Shown here in pieces: positions 1 to 8,268 of a DNA stretch of 64,000 nt. The stretch is from positions 124,001 through 188,000 of the forward strand of contig CAYWLG010000005.1 of the NCBI GenBank assembly GCA_964459385.1. Direction: 5' to 3'. Each line of letters starts with the position of its first letter. Position 1 is the first letter of the stretch. A program made the position numbers and the translations under genes. The notes below the pieces were generated by a model, which was given only the letters and a program-made list of their open reading frames with translations, did no database searches and was not told where the DNA came from. Source of the stretch: UBA6107 sp964459385 (GTDB lineage: Bacteria; Chloroflexota; Anaerolineae; Anaerolineales; Anaerolineaceae).

Positions 1-153
1 GAACACACCACCGTATTTTTTATGAATTTCGATCTGGGTGGCGATGACGCTGGAGAGCATCACACGGCCATTCTCGATCACCGCCGCGGCGGTCTCGTCG
101 CAGGAGGACTCGATGCCCAAAATTCGCGCTTTTTCTACCTTTTCATTTACCAT
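1..153 (-). CDS. tsaD: tRNA N6-adenosine threonylcarbamoyltransferase TsaD, N-terminal part
   Basis: The 51 visible codons from the ATG at 153 read into the window edge and contain the segment ILGIESSCDETAAAVIENG, the hallmark N-terminus of the TsaD/Kae1/YgjD family. This enzyme transfers the threonylcarbamoyl group to A37 of ANN-decoding tRNAs together with TsaB and TsaE. The rest of the gene, including the metal-binding HxxxH motif, lies outside the window, so the catalytic core cannot be checked. The start lies 20 bp downstream of the M24 peptidase stop on the same strand, so the two are probably co-transcribed. Only a weak GA-rich ribosome site precedes the ATG. Confidence 0.9.
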   Translation of the reverse strand, partial: MVNEKVEKARILGIESSCDETAAAVIENGRVMLSSVIATQIEIHKKYGGVF

Positions 154-172
154 AAGCGACTCTTTCACAATT

Positions 173-1408
173 TCATTTCACCGGTAAGATCAGATCCTTG
201 GGGTAATCGACCAAAATCTCAAAAGTGCCGTCCTCGTTGGCCACAAGAGTATCTTCGATGCGCACGCCCATGCCCTTATTGGGGTAGTAGAGGCCGGGTT
301 CGAGGGTAAAGACAGCGCCGGGCGCCAAAACATCGGTGGGAGACGGGTTGAAGGTGGAGGAGAATGGTTTCTCATGGATGTTCAAGCCCACCCCGTGGCC
401 CAAACTGTGCACATAGCCCACCTCGGTGGCGGGATCGTGGAGGACAGTGGGATGACCTTGCGCTTCAAAAAGCTCACAGGTGCGCACCTGCGAATTCACG
501 AAGGGGTCATTCAGCTTTAATTCAGCCGTGACCGTATCGTAGACGGACTTAACATCGTCATACAGCTTCTGCACCGGGTCGGACGCATAGCCCAGACACC
601 AGGTGCGGGTGAAATCGTAGAAATAGCCGCCCTGTGCTTCACAGGGGAAGATGTCAAAGACAATGGTTTGGCCCAGGCGCATGGGGTCGCTTTCGGTACC
701 GGCCGAGTGCGGCACGCCGGCATCTTTGCCGATGGCGAAAATGGTGCCTTCGGGATTTTCCACCCCTTCTTCGGCCAGCCACAAATTGATCTTCTTCTTA
801 ACATCGCCAATGGTGAGCGGAGAACCGTCGGGGTGAACGAGCATCTCGTTCTTCACCTTATGGCCGGTCAGGAAATCGGCCGTGCGGCCCACAACGCGGG
901 TGGTCACCCCACCCATAGCGCGAATATGCTCGATCTCGTCCGCCTCTTTGGTCATCATGGCGTTGAGGAGGATCTCATCGCGGAGAAAGCCCATCAGCTT
1001 GAGTTCGGGCATCATCTGCTGCAGGCGGGTGAGAATGGCGTAGAAACCACCTATCTCGTTCTGTCCGTAAACCGCCACTTTGCCAGAAACAACGCCCACA
1101 TCAGCGAGCATCTTCTTGTAGCGCAGGGCCACCGCATCGATATAATCGTTATCCACTTCTTTCATCAACTGGGCAAAGGGATAGTTTGAAAAAGAGACCG
1201 TTTTTAAACCGGTATGCGCTGCCTCGTCGCGTTCCATCGGACCATGAAAGAGAACGGGGTCTTCGCCGCGTTTTTTGATGAGGTCGGCATTGGTCACATG
1301 AGCGACACCGGTGAAATAGACCAGAGACGGGTTGTGCTGGGCCGTGCCGTTGACCAATAAAACGTCTACACCGTTTTCTTTCATCAAGCGATCGAGATCA
1401 GATTTCAT
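173..1408 (-). CDS. M24 family metallopeptidase (Xaa-Pro aminopeptidase-like)
   Basis: The 411-residue protein has the two-part layout of the M24 creatinase/prolidase family: an N-terminal creatinase-like half (to about residue 160) and a C-terminal pita-bread catalytic half. Metal-ligand motifs are visible in order: VFDIFP and YDFTRTW (two Asp), HSLGHGVGLNIHE (His), FTLEPGLYY (Glu) and VRIEDTLVA (Glu). This is the full set for two metal ions, so the enzyme should be active. Members remove N-terminal residues next to proline or hydrolyse X-Pro dipeptides in the cytoplasm; the exact substrate cannot be told from sequence. It sits directly upstream of tsaD in the same orientation. No signal peptide is seen. 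Confidence 0.88.
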   Translation of the reverse strand: MKSDLDRLMKENGVDVLLVNGTAQHNPSLVYFTGVAHVTNADLIKKRGEDPVLFHGPMERDEAAHTGLKTVSFSNYPFAQLMKEVDNDYIDAVALRYKKMLADVGVVSGKVAVYGQNEIGGFYAILTRLQQMMPELKLMGFLRDEILLNAMMTKEADEIEHIRAMGGVTTRVVGRTADFLTGHKVKNEMLVHPDGSPLTIGDVKKKINLWLAEEGVENPEGTIFAIGKDAGVPHSAGTESDPMRLGQTIVFDIFPCEAQGGYFYDFTRTWCLGYASDPVQKLYDDVKSVYDTVTAELKLNDPFVNSQVRTCELFEAQGHPTVLHDPATEVGYVHSLGHGVGLNIHEKPFSSTFNPSPTDVLAPGAVFTLEPGLYYPNKGMGVRIEDTLVANEDGTFEILVDYPKDLILPVK

Positions 1409-1467
1409 TATGCAGTCCTTTGTGTGAAGTATTTAAGCGAAACTGCTTACAAATTACAGAAAATAGA

Positions 1468-1875
1468 TCATTCTTCGCCGCGGCCGGGATCAAAGCGGTT
1501 GCGTTCGCGCAGGCGCAGTAAAAACTCGATGACGGCGAAACCAAAGAGCAGCAGCGCCCCCAGAGCGAAGTTAAGCACCTTGCCAAACTGCAGCCAGGCC
1601 AGCAGATCGAGATAAAGGCCGACCCACAAAGCCTCACGCAAGAGGATGGAGGCGCCTGCGGGTGGATCGCTGGGAAAGCGCAGGTTGAGGAAGTAAGCCC
1701 CGGGAAGAGCCACCCCACTGCCAATAAGGGTGAGCAAAAAGAAAAGCAGCCAGCGCGGCCCCAGCGTGGGCACGGTCAGCGAAAAGAGCAGAAACAAGCC
1801 CACAAGGCCCACCCCCAGCAAGATCAGGCTGGTGATCAGAATTGGTCTAAAAGGAGGGTTTTGAGAGGTTTCCAC
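1468..1875 (-). CDS. Small multi-pass membrane protein of unknown function
   Basis: A 135-residue protein with about four hydrophobic segments separated by short loops and an arginine-rich, charged C-terminus (RLRERNRFDPGRGEE). The reading frame opens with GTG at 1875, preceded by an AAAGG ribosome site about eight bases upstream. Base composition and codon use match the flanking housekeeping genes, which supports it being a real gene. I do not recognise the family. It lies 59 bp upstream of the M24 peptidase on the same strand and may be co-transcribed with it. Confidence 0.6.
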   Translation of the reverse strand: METSQNPPFRPILITSLILLGVGLVGLFLLFSLTVPTLGPRWLLFFLLTLIGSGVALPGAYFLNLRFPSDPPAGASILLREALWVGLYLDLLAWLQFGKVLNFALGALLLFGFAVIEFLLRLRERNRFDPGRGEE

Positions 1876-1968
1876 TGGGCAGCCTTTCCATAATAATGTA
1901 CGAACTTGATACTACTATAAGCGGGCGAATAATTCAAGAAGAAGGGACTGGAGCAAATGAGATTCCGG

Positions 1969-2498
1969 CTAGTTTTTGAAGGTGGCAATTAGAAAAGTTA
2001 TACCATGATTGTCATAGTGCCAAACCTTATAGTTCATCGTACCGTTGCCTGTTACCACTCTCTGGAAGGTGAAGCCGTAGTCGGTCTCAGTGACCGTGCC
2101 CACGTCGGTGCGAATCTCTCCTTACCCCTCTCGCCTTTGGCTCGGGGGCGCAAAGTTCGCGACGCCATGTAGCGTGTTTCGGAGAGCAGTGCTCCATTAG
2201 CATCGGTCACCCCCTCCACCGAGCCCAGATGATCGGTCAAGAAGTAATTGAAGGTGCTGTCTGCGCTCATGGCAATGACCGAGTCACTAAGTGTGTAATA
2301 CTGGTGCACGCTTTCACCGGTACCATCGCTTACCACTTCGTATGCGTCACCGGCATAGTAATAGGTGGTCTGCACAATGCTGCCATCTCTGTATTCCTGC
2401 TTCGCTTTCACCCCATCGCCATCATAGATGTACAGCCAGGTCTTTTCGATGCTGCCGCGGTCATAGCAATCGCCTGAAACCGTGGCAATGCCGCTCAA
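1969..2498 (-). pseudogene. Rhs-repeat core C-terminal remnant with alternative tip
   Basis: Reading from about 2498, the frame contains YIYDGDGVKAKQ, TTYYYAGDAYEVV and YFLTDHLGSVEGVTDANG, the conserved closing part of the Rhs/YD-repeat core that precedes a variable toxin tip. After ETRYM (about 2166) a 47-bp insert shifts the frame. In the shifted frame the normal continuation resumes as EIRTDVGTVTETDYGFTFQR and runs through a short tip (VVTGNGTMNYKVWHYDNH...) to a TAG at 1969-1971. There is no long Rhs N-terminal part upstream and no convincing start; the first codon would be TTG. This looks like an orphan core-plus-tip fragment as often found downstream of Rhs toxin genes, now broken. Confidence 0.75.
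2119..2165. repeat. 47-bp GC-rich insertion inside the Rhs remnant
   Basis: These 47 bases separate the codons for ETRYM from those for EIRTD, where Rhs proteins normally have only a few residues (often PFG). The insert is GC-rich compared with the AT-rich island downstream. Its length is not a multiple of three, and it puts the rest of the tail out of frame. It may be a small mobile repeat or recombination scar; whether other copies exist cannot be seen in this window. Confidence 0.4.
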
Positions 2499-2754
2499 AC
2501 TTGCTCTTATCCTAGAAAAATCTAGGCAGGTTTTCCTAGACCTATTTTTTCAACGATACAGCCCATGAGAATGAACCCCATATCCGGAGGCAATTTGGCT
2601 GATCTCTTTCTTCTTTCTAGAATTTCTAAGGTAATGTACACCTTCTGACTAGCTAAATAGTGTTTTCGCGTGAATATGATATTCCCAGTGTACACCTTAT
2701 TTTTGCCCTTTTGTGTGTTCAAATTCCTTTAGTCGCTTAATATCAATCCTTTTA
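2499..2754. other. AT-rich spacer in the Rhs island, no convincing gene
   Basis: This AT-rich stretch holds a 66-codon open frame on the minus strand (2522-2722), but it has no recognisable motif or clear ribosome site. A short direct repeat, GTACACCTT, occurs near 2637 and 2692, and a TCTAGG/CCTAGA repeat cluster occurs near 2510-2540. These features fit a recombination-scarred interval between orphan toxin modules. Confidence 0.35.
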
Positions 2755-3192
2755 TCATTCTGCTTTGATAAAAAATACATACTCTGATATCAATTTTCGT
2801 GCATGATAGAATCGCACAATGTACTTTCCAGGATTAATCATTAAATGAGTGTCAACTTCTATCCTAAAATTTCCGTCGCCAAAAAATTTTAAATCACTGT
2901 ATTTTCCGATTGATACGCTATCCGTGGAATCAAAATACAAATAAGCCAATAAATAAGTTGGTACATCAGTGAGTAAATTTCCACAAAATTCAAATTTTGT
3001 TCCATGAAGGGAATAGGTTTCCTCATTCCCATCCACTGCCAATTTTTCTCCATTACACAACTTAACGTTATTTATTGATAAAGTAGCGGGGGCACTTTCA
3101 ATTAATCCATTGCTGTAAATATACATATACCCGAGTAATGCAACCGTCGCTAAAATAATCCAAACTAAAAGAAATGTTTTTCTAGCACTCAT
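2755..3192 (-). CDS. Hypothetical membrane-anchored small protein in Rhs island
   Basis: A 145-residue protein starting at the ATG at 3192, chosen because a strong GGAGG ribosome site lies eight bases upstream; an in-frame ATG 18 bases earlier would place that site inside the coding region. Residues 5-27 form a single hydrophobic segment (signal anchor), followed by an extracytoplasmic-type domain with two cysteines and beta-rich pattern (for example GKYIVRFYHARKLISEYVF near the end). I do not recognise the family. The frame is intact although the neighbouring Rhs modules are broken, and the base composition is AT-rich like the rest of the island. It could be an immunity protein acting at the membrane, but this rests only on position. 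Confidence 0.55.
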   Translation of the reverse strand: MSARKTFLLVWIILATVALLGYMYIYSNGLIESAPATLSINNVKLCNGEKLAVDGNEETYSLHGTKFEFCGNLLTDVPTYLLAYLYFDSTDSVSIGKYSDLKFFGDGNFRIEVDTHLMINPGKYIVRFYHARKLISEYVFFIKAE

Positions 3193-3407
3193 TGTTATTG
3201 TCCTCCACAATCGTTAAATGTGCACGTACCTATAACGTTGTGCTGGTGAATAAGTGAATTATTCCCCACCAATTGCACCTGCAAAAAAAGATTTACACCT
3301 AAATTCACAGTTGTTTGAGTAAACCTAACCGGTTTATGACTAAGTGGAACATAAGCAGAGGTCCTATCATATTATTGTTTTTTATCAAAAATTGACAATT
3401 GTGTTTT

Positions 3408-3695
3408 CTAAACCTTAATATATTTTCCCCATCCATAATTAACAACTTCTTTTTGCGTTGCAACTCTTGTCTCATCAATTGAACACCCTAATTCTGGAAT
3501 TGTTTCAACAAAATTTCGAGTACCAAGTAAATTGTCCACCGGGTATTCAATTTCAATTTCAAGATCATTAGGTGAATTAAAAATCCGTTCACATTCTGCG
3601 CAAATTAGGAAAATCTTACCGCTCTTTGGACATATCTGAAAATACATTTGCCCATATGAACCCTCAAAAGGACAATTAATGTTCGAATATATCAT
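3408..3695 (-). CDS. Small Cys-rich hypothetical protein, candidate immunity protein
   Basis: A 95-residue protein starting at the ATG at 3695 with a GAGGCGAGAG-type ribosome site upstream. Cysteines at positions 8, 22, 32 and 35 (the last pair as CAEC) suggest a zinc ribbon. The C-terminus ends in GWGKY. No signal peptide or membrane segment is present, so it is cytoplasmic. It begins 20 bp after the end of the toxin-tip remnant on the same strand, exactly where the cognate immunity gene of a polymorphic toxin is expected. The function is therefore inferred from position alone; no family was recognised. Confidence 0.55.
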   Translation of the reverse strand: MIYSNINCPFEGSYGQMYFQICPKSGKIFLICAECERIFNSPNDLEIEIEYPVDNLLGTRNFVETIPELGCSIDETRVATQKEVVNYGWGKYIKV

Positions 3696-3714
3696 AATCT
3701 CTCGCCTCTTTAAA

Positions 3715-4379
3715 TTAGGGTATTGGCAGATAAGGATAGGATATTATCACTGAATTGTCTTGTAGAACTAAGTTAACTATTGTTGTAGAAGGAAATCCTA
3801 ACATAGCTCCAGAAGAACCACCTATATAATCAATCGTTTGTCACATATCCACCAAACAGTCAATTGCTGAACTAGATGTAGCTTCATTTGGCCCCATATT
3901 TTGAACTTCAATCCAAGCCCTATCTAGTAAAGGCAGAACTTGAGATTGGTTTATAGAAAATACACCTTAAACCTTTGCCGATGGGATATCACCCATGCGT
4001 TCAATGTATACATTACTGCATTTTCTCCATTTGCACGTGGCTCATAAATTAATCTTTGAGAAGATTGCCAAAGGTTTCTACCAAGGATTGTTGATTACCC
4101 AAACTCATCAGAACAATCTCTTGCACAGGCGATATTTGCTCCCTCTGCAATTGTCGTTGCTGTACTTCACCACCCTGCTATGGCCACTTCGCCCACCGCA
4201 GCAACACCTACACCCATAAGACCAAACCCTGCTATGATTGTAACTGCTATTTCCGCGGGATGCTGTTCGCCCAAGCGCAATAGGATGTGTTGCCTGTCTG
4301 GCACATCAAATTTTCTCATCCTATTTATTGTACTCAATATGCTCTTTTGTTTCTGACCCCCTTTATCTTGCAATGTCAT
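3715..4379 (-). pseudogene. Degraded polymorphic-toxin C-terminal module
   Basis: Reading on the minus strand from 4379, a hydrophobic linker (GFGLMGVGVAAVGEVAIAGW) runs into a TGA. The same frame resumes with STATTIAEGANIACARDC, meets a TAA, and resumes with ILGRNLWQSSQRLIYEPRA and NGENAVMYTLNAW. The sense then moves to another frame (GDIPSAKV, stop, VFSINQSQVLPLLDRAWIEVQ). After a further stop it ends in a third frame with TIDYIGGSSGAMLGFPSTT and VIISYPYLPIP before a TAA at 3715. Joined, these pieces make one coherent domain, so this is a pseudogene with at least three stops and two frameshifts. The build-up of a linker followed by a compact domain ending in VIxxYP resembles nuclease tips of Rhs/CdiA-type toxins, but the exact toxin family is not established. 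Confidence 0.65.
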
Positions 4380-4523
4380 ATGATCACTTGATCAGTGAAT
4401 AGTGTCGGATTATAGTTAACATAATTATAACGGTTCCAGCTTTATGGACTCTCCGGCCTAGACGCGATCATATCCGACTGAATGAAGCATCAAAGATAAG
4501 AACACTAGAACCTTCATTTATGG

Positions 4524-4529
4524 TACAAT
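4524..4529 (+). promoter_or_regulatory. Probable -10 element for the riboswitch-metH transcript
   Basis: TACAAT lies about 32 bases upstream of the first helix of the SAM riboswitch, a suitable place for the -10 box of its promoter. No good -35 element is seen at the expected spacing. Confidence 0.4.
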
Positions 4530-4560
4530 CCAGACAATCTGGGTAGGCTTTAGCCGCCCA

Positions 4561-4668
4561 CTCATCCAGAGAGGTGGAGGGACCGGCCCTGTGAGACCTC
4601 GGCAACCGCGTAACAAGCTGGTGCCAAATCCGGCAGAGCTTCGCAACTGAAGCGTTCTGGAAGATGAG
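4561..4668 (+). promoter_or_regulatory. SAM-I (S-box) riboswitch aptamer
   Basis: The sequence carries the conserved S-box core: AGAGGTGGAGGGACCGGCCC, then GAGACCTCGGCAACC, GGTGCCAA and the closing GATGAG. The terminal helix P1 is CTCATC (4561-4566) paired with GATGAG (4663-4668). SAM-I aptamers bind S-adenosylmethionine and stabilise P1. Here that would free the downstream terminator (4690-4716). The bases at 4666-4671 (GAGGGA) can instead pair with the 5' arm region 4694-4699, giving an antiterminator that uses P1 bases. The element precedes metH, a classic S-box target, so high SAM should shut off methionine synthesis. Confidence 0.93.
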
Positions 4669-4689
4669 GGAACCGAGAACTATCGTATG

Positions 4690-4716
4690 CCTCTCCCTTT
4701 CAGAGAGGTATTTTTT
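4690..4716 (+). terminator. Riboswitch-controlled intrinsic terminator
   Basis: CCTCTC (4690-4695) pairs with GAGAGG (4703-4708) across a seven-base loop, followed by TA and six T. It is placed between the SAM aptamer and the metH ribosome site (GGAGG at 4729-4733), the standard arrangement for a transcription-off S-box. Confidence 0.88.
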
Positions 4717-4738
4717 ATCCAACCAATCGGAGGCCACA

Positions 4739-7700
4739 ATGGAACCCAACTACAGCAACCGCACTTATCTCGACGCGATGAAGCGCAAGATCATGGTCTT
4801 CGATGGCGCAATGGGCACCAGCCTGCAAAAACAGAACCTCACGGCCGAACAGTTCGGCGGCGAGAAGACCAACGGCTGCAACGATTATCTGGTCATCACT
4901 TATCCGCAGGCGGTCGAGACGGTACACCGCTCCTTCTTGGAAGTGGGCGTGGATGTGATCGAGACCTGCACCTTTCGCTCGAACCGCATCACTTTAAAGG
5001 AATACGGCCTGAGCGAGCAGACCAGCGCCATCAACCTGGCGGCGGCAAAATTGGCACGCGGCCTGGCGGATGAGTTCAGCCAGAGCGGACAAAAACGCTT
5101 TGTGGCCGGCTCCATCGGCCCGACGGGCAAGCTGCCCTCCATGAACGACCCGGAGCTTTCCAACGTCAGTTTTGACGAACTGAAAGACGTCTTCCGCGAA
5201 CAGGCGGCGGCTTTGCTGCGCGGCGGCGTGGATCTGCTGCTGATCGAGACCAGCCAGGACATTCTGGAGGTCAAGGCCGCCATTCTGGGGCTGGAGGCCG
5301 CCTTTGAAGAGACGGGCATTCGCGTGCCCATTCAGGCGCAGGTGACGCTCGACACCACCGGCCGCATGCTGCTGGGCACCGACATCAGTGGCGTGCTGGC
5401 CATTCTTGAAGGCATGCCCATTGATGTGATCGGGCTCAACTGCTCGACCGGCCCCGATCTGATGCGCGCACCCATCGAATACCTGGGGCAGAATTCCCCC
5501 CTGCCGATCTCCTGCATTCCCAACGCCGGGCTGCCGCTCAATGTGGACGGCCAGGCGGTGTACCCGCTGGAACCGGAACCCTTTGCCAAGACACTCTTCG
5601 ATTTCGCCGCCAAAAACGGTGTGCGCGTGGTGGGCGGCTGCTGCGGCACCACCCCCGCCCATTTGCAGGCGCTGGTCGAGAAGGTGAACACCCTACAACC
5701 CGCAGAACACCCGGTGGCAGAACCCCCGCTGCTGGCCTCGGCATTGGCCGCCCAGCCCATGCTGCAGCAGCCGGCGCCCTTTTTCATCGCCGAGCGCCTG
5801 AACACACAGGGCAGCCGCATCTTTAAAAAGATGGTGCTGGACGAGGACTTCGACGCCATTTTGACCCTGGCCATGCGCCAGGTCGAAAGCGGCGCACACG
5901 GCCTGGATCTGTGCGTGGCGCTGACCGAGCGTGCCGATGAATTGGCCACCATGACCCGGCTCATCAAAACCATTTCGCCGGTGATCCGTCTACCGCTGGT
6001 GATCGATACAACAGAACCCGACGTGCTCGAAGCCGCACTCAAAACAGCCCCCGGGCGTTGCCTGATCAACTCAACCCATCTGGAAGGCGGACGCGCCAAA
6101 GCCGACCGCATTCTGGGGCTGGCCAAGAAGTACAACGCCGCCATCATTTTGCTCACCATCGACGAGCAGGGCATGGCCAAGACCGCCGAACGCAAGCTGG
6201 AGATCGCCAAACGCCTTTATCACATGGCAGTGGATGAGTTTGGCCTCAAACCCGGTGATCTGGTCTTCGACGACCTGACCTTTACCCTGGCCACCGGCTC
6301 GGATGAATTTTTGAACTCGGCCATCGAAACCCTCAAAGGGATCACTCTGATCAAAAAAGAACTGCCGGGTGTGCTCACCTCACTGGGCGTCAGCAACGTA
6401 TCGTTCGGGCTGGCCCCCAATGCGCGCGCTGTTATCAACAGCGTGATGCTGTATCATGCGGTGCAAGCCGGACTGGATATGGCCATCGTCAACCCGGCCA
6501 CCATCACCCCCTACACCGAGATCTCAGAGCAGGAACGCACGCTGACCGAAGACCTGATCTTCAACCGCCAGCCGGATGCACTGCAAAAACTGGTGGAATA
6601 TTTTCAACAGGCCGGCCCCGGCGAAGAGAAAAAAGACGACCAGCAGGAAATGCTCAAGACCCTCGACCCGGCCGCCCGCCTGCACTGGAAGATCGTGCAC
6701 CGCTACAAAGACGACCTGGAAAGCGACATCGACAGCCTGGTCGCCATCTTCCCTGCAGGAGAAGAACGCCAGCAAAAAGCGGTGGACGTGCTCAACAATG
6801 CCCTGCTGCCGGCAATGAAAGAGGTCGGCGACAAATTCGGCTCAGGCGAGCTGATCTTGCCCTTCGTGCTGCAATCGGCCGAGGTGATGAAGAAAGCCGT
6901 CAGCCACCTCGAAACCTATCTGGAACGCAAAGAAGGTACCAGCAAAGGCAAACTGGTGCTGGCCACCGTCTATGGGGACGTGCACGACATCGGCAAAAAT
7001 CTGGTCAAGACCATCCTCTCGAACAACGGCTACGAGGTGGTAGATCTGGGCAAGCAGGTGCCGGCCGAGACCATCATCAGCAAGGCCGTAGAAGAGAAAG
7101 CCGACGCCATTGGTCTGAGCGCCCTGCTGGTAAGCACCAGCAAGCAAATGCCGCTGGTGGTCAATGAGCTGCACAGACGCGGCCTGAAATTCCCGGTGCT
7201 CATCGGCGGCGCAGCCATCAACGAGCGCTTCGGACGGCGCATTTTGCGCACCGAGGATGAATCGCTCTACGAGCCGGGTGTCTTCTATTGTAAAGACGCG
7301 TTTGAGGGCCTTTCCACGATGGACGCCCTCTCTACCCCACAAACCCGGGTTGCCGCGCTCGAAAAGATCAAACAGGATTCTGAATTCGAGTTCAAGCGCA
7401 GCGAAGATGAGTCAAAAAGTAAAACGACTGCGGCCACACGCTCGAACGTTGCCCCTGCGCAAAACATTCCGGTCGTGCCCGGCTGGGGGGCACGCGTGGT
7501 GCAGCAGATGCCGCTGGAGATCGTCTTCCAGCACCTGTCCAAAAACGAACTCTTCAGGCTCTCGTGGGGCGCCAAAAACACCCACGGCGAAGATTGGAAG
7601 AAACTGCAAGCCGAATATGAAGAACGCCTGCAGCACATGAGCAAAGAAGCCCTGCACGAAAAGTGGCTGCAGCCGCGCGGCGTTTATGGCTACTGGCCCA

Positions 7701-8260
7701 CCCAGGCTGACGGGGACGACCTGCTGATCTATGACCCCGACTCGCTCGACGGTGCCCAATTGCAGGTGCTGACCCGCTTCCACTTCCCACGACAAAAGGG
7801 TGGGGAATCGCTCTCGCTGGTGGATTACTTCCAACCCGTGGGGTCTGGCAAGATGGACGTGGTCGCCTTCCAGGTGGTCACGGTGGGGCAAAGTGCCAGC
7901 GAACGCTTTGACAAGATGCAAAACGCGGCCGAGTACACAGAGGCCTACTTCAGCCACGGCCTGGCTGTGCAAACGGCCGAAGCGGCGGCAGATTATCTGC
8001 ACAATCACATCCGGCGCGAACTGGGGCTGGCCAGCGAACAGGGCAAACGCTACTCGTGGGGCTACCCGGCCATCCCCGATCTCGACGATCACGCCAAGGT
8101 CTTCCAACTGCTGCCCGCCGAAAAAGAACTGGGCATGAAGCTGACCGCGGCTTACCAACTGGTGCCAGAACAATCCACCGCCGCCATCATCGTGCATCAT
8201 CCGGCTGCCAAGTACTTCAATATCGGTGAATCGCGGGTTGAACAACTATTCAAGGGATAA
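4739..8260 (+). CDS. metH: Cobalamin-dependent methionine synthase MetH
   Basis: Transfers the methyl group of 5-methyltetrahydrofolate to homocysteine through methylcobalamin. The 1173-residue protein starts at the ATG at 4739, preceded by GGAGG; an in-frame ATG upstream lies inside the riboswitch. Domains in order: homocysteine/zinc domain (residues about 10-330, zinc cysteines C235, C301, C302 in GLNCSTG and GGCCGTT), pterin-binding domain (about 345-610), B12 cap and Rossmann domain with the cobalt-ligand motif DVHDIG (H749), and a C-terminal SAM-dependent reactivation domain (about 900-1165, with RYSWGYPA). Length and all modules match the family. It is controlled by the SAM riboswitch and followed after 8 bp by a second methyltransferase/MTHFR gene. 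Confidence 0.96.
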   Translation: MEPNYSNRTYLDAMKRKIMVFDGAMGTSLQKQNLTAEQFGGEKTNGCNDYLVITYPQAVETVHRSFLEVGVDVIETCTFRSNRITLKEYGLSEQTSAINLAAAKLARGLADEFSQSGQKRFVAGSIGPTGKLPSMNDPELSNVSFDELKDVFREQAAALLRGGVDLLLIETSQDILEVKAAILGLEAAFEETGIRVPIQAQVTLDTTGRMLLGTDISGVLAILEGMPIDVIGLNCSTGPDLMRAPIEYLGQNSPLPISCIPNAGLPLNVDGQAVYPLEPEPFAKTLFDFAAKNGVRVVGGCCGTTPAHLQALVEKVNTLQPAEHPVAEPPLLASALAAQPMLQQPAPFFIAERLNTQGSRIFKKMVLDEDFDAILTLAMRQVESGAHGLDLCVALTERADELATMTRLIKTISPVIRLPLVIDTTEPDVLEAALKTAPGRCLINSTHLEGGRAKADRILGLAKKYNAAIILLTIDEQGMAKTAERKLEIAKRLYHMAVDEFGLKPGDLVFDDLTFTLATGSDEFLNSAIETLKGITLIKKELPGVLTSLGVSNVSFGLAPNARAVINSVMLYHAVQAGLDMAIVNPATITPYTEISEQERTLTEDLIFNRQPDALQKLVEYFQQAGPGEEKKDDQQEMLKTLDPAARLHWKIVHRYKDDLESDIDSLVAIFPAGEERQQKAVDVLNNALLPAMKEVGDKFGSGELILPFVLQSAEVMKKAVSHLETYLERKEGTSKGKLVLATVYGDVHDIGKNLVKTILSNNGYEVVDLGKQVPAETIISKAVEEKADAIGLSALLVSTSKQMPLVVNELHRRGLKFPVLIGGAAINERFGRRILRTEDESLYEPGVFYCKDAFEGLSTMDALSTPQTRVAALEKIKQDSEFEFKRSEDESKSKTTAATRSNVAPAQNIPVVPGWGARVVQQMPLEIVFQHLSKNELFRLSWGAKNTHGEDWKKLQAEYEERLQHMSKEALHEKWLQPRGVYGYWPTQADGDDLLIYDPDSLDGAQLQVLTRFHFPRQKGGESLSLVDYFQPVGSGKMDVVAFQVVTVGQSASERFDKMQNAAEYTEAYFSHGLAVQTAEAAADYLHNHIRRELGLASEQGKRYSWGYPAIPDLDDHAKVFQLLPAEKELGMKLTAAYQLVPEQSTAAIIVHHPAAKYFNIGESRVEQLFKG

Positions 8261-8268
8261 GAAAGCGT

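Noticed and set aside
2522..2722. 66-codon open frame on the minus strand in the Rhs island
   Set aside because: No clear ribosome site and no motif; composition fits non-coding or scarred DNA, so it was described only as part of the spacer.
5332..6210. Long open frames antisense to metH
   Set aside because: Shadow of the GC-rich metH gene; low-complexity Ser/Arg/Ala composition and no start signals.
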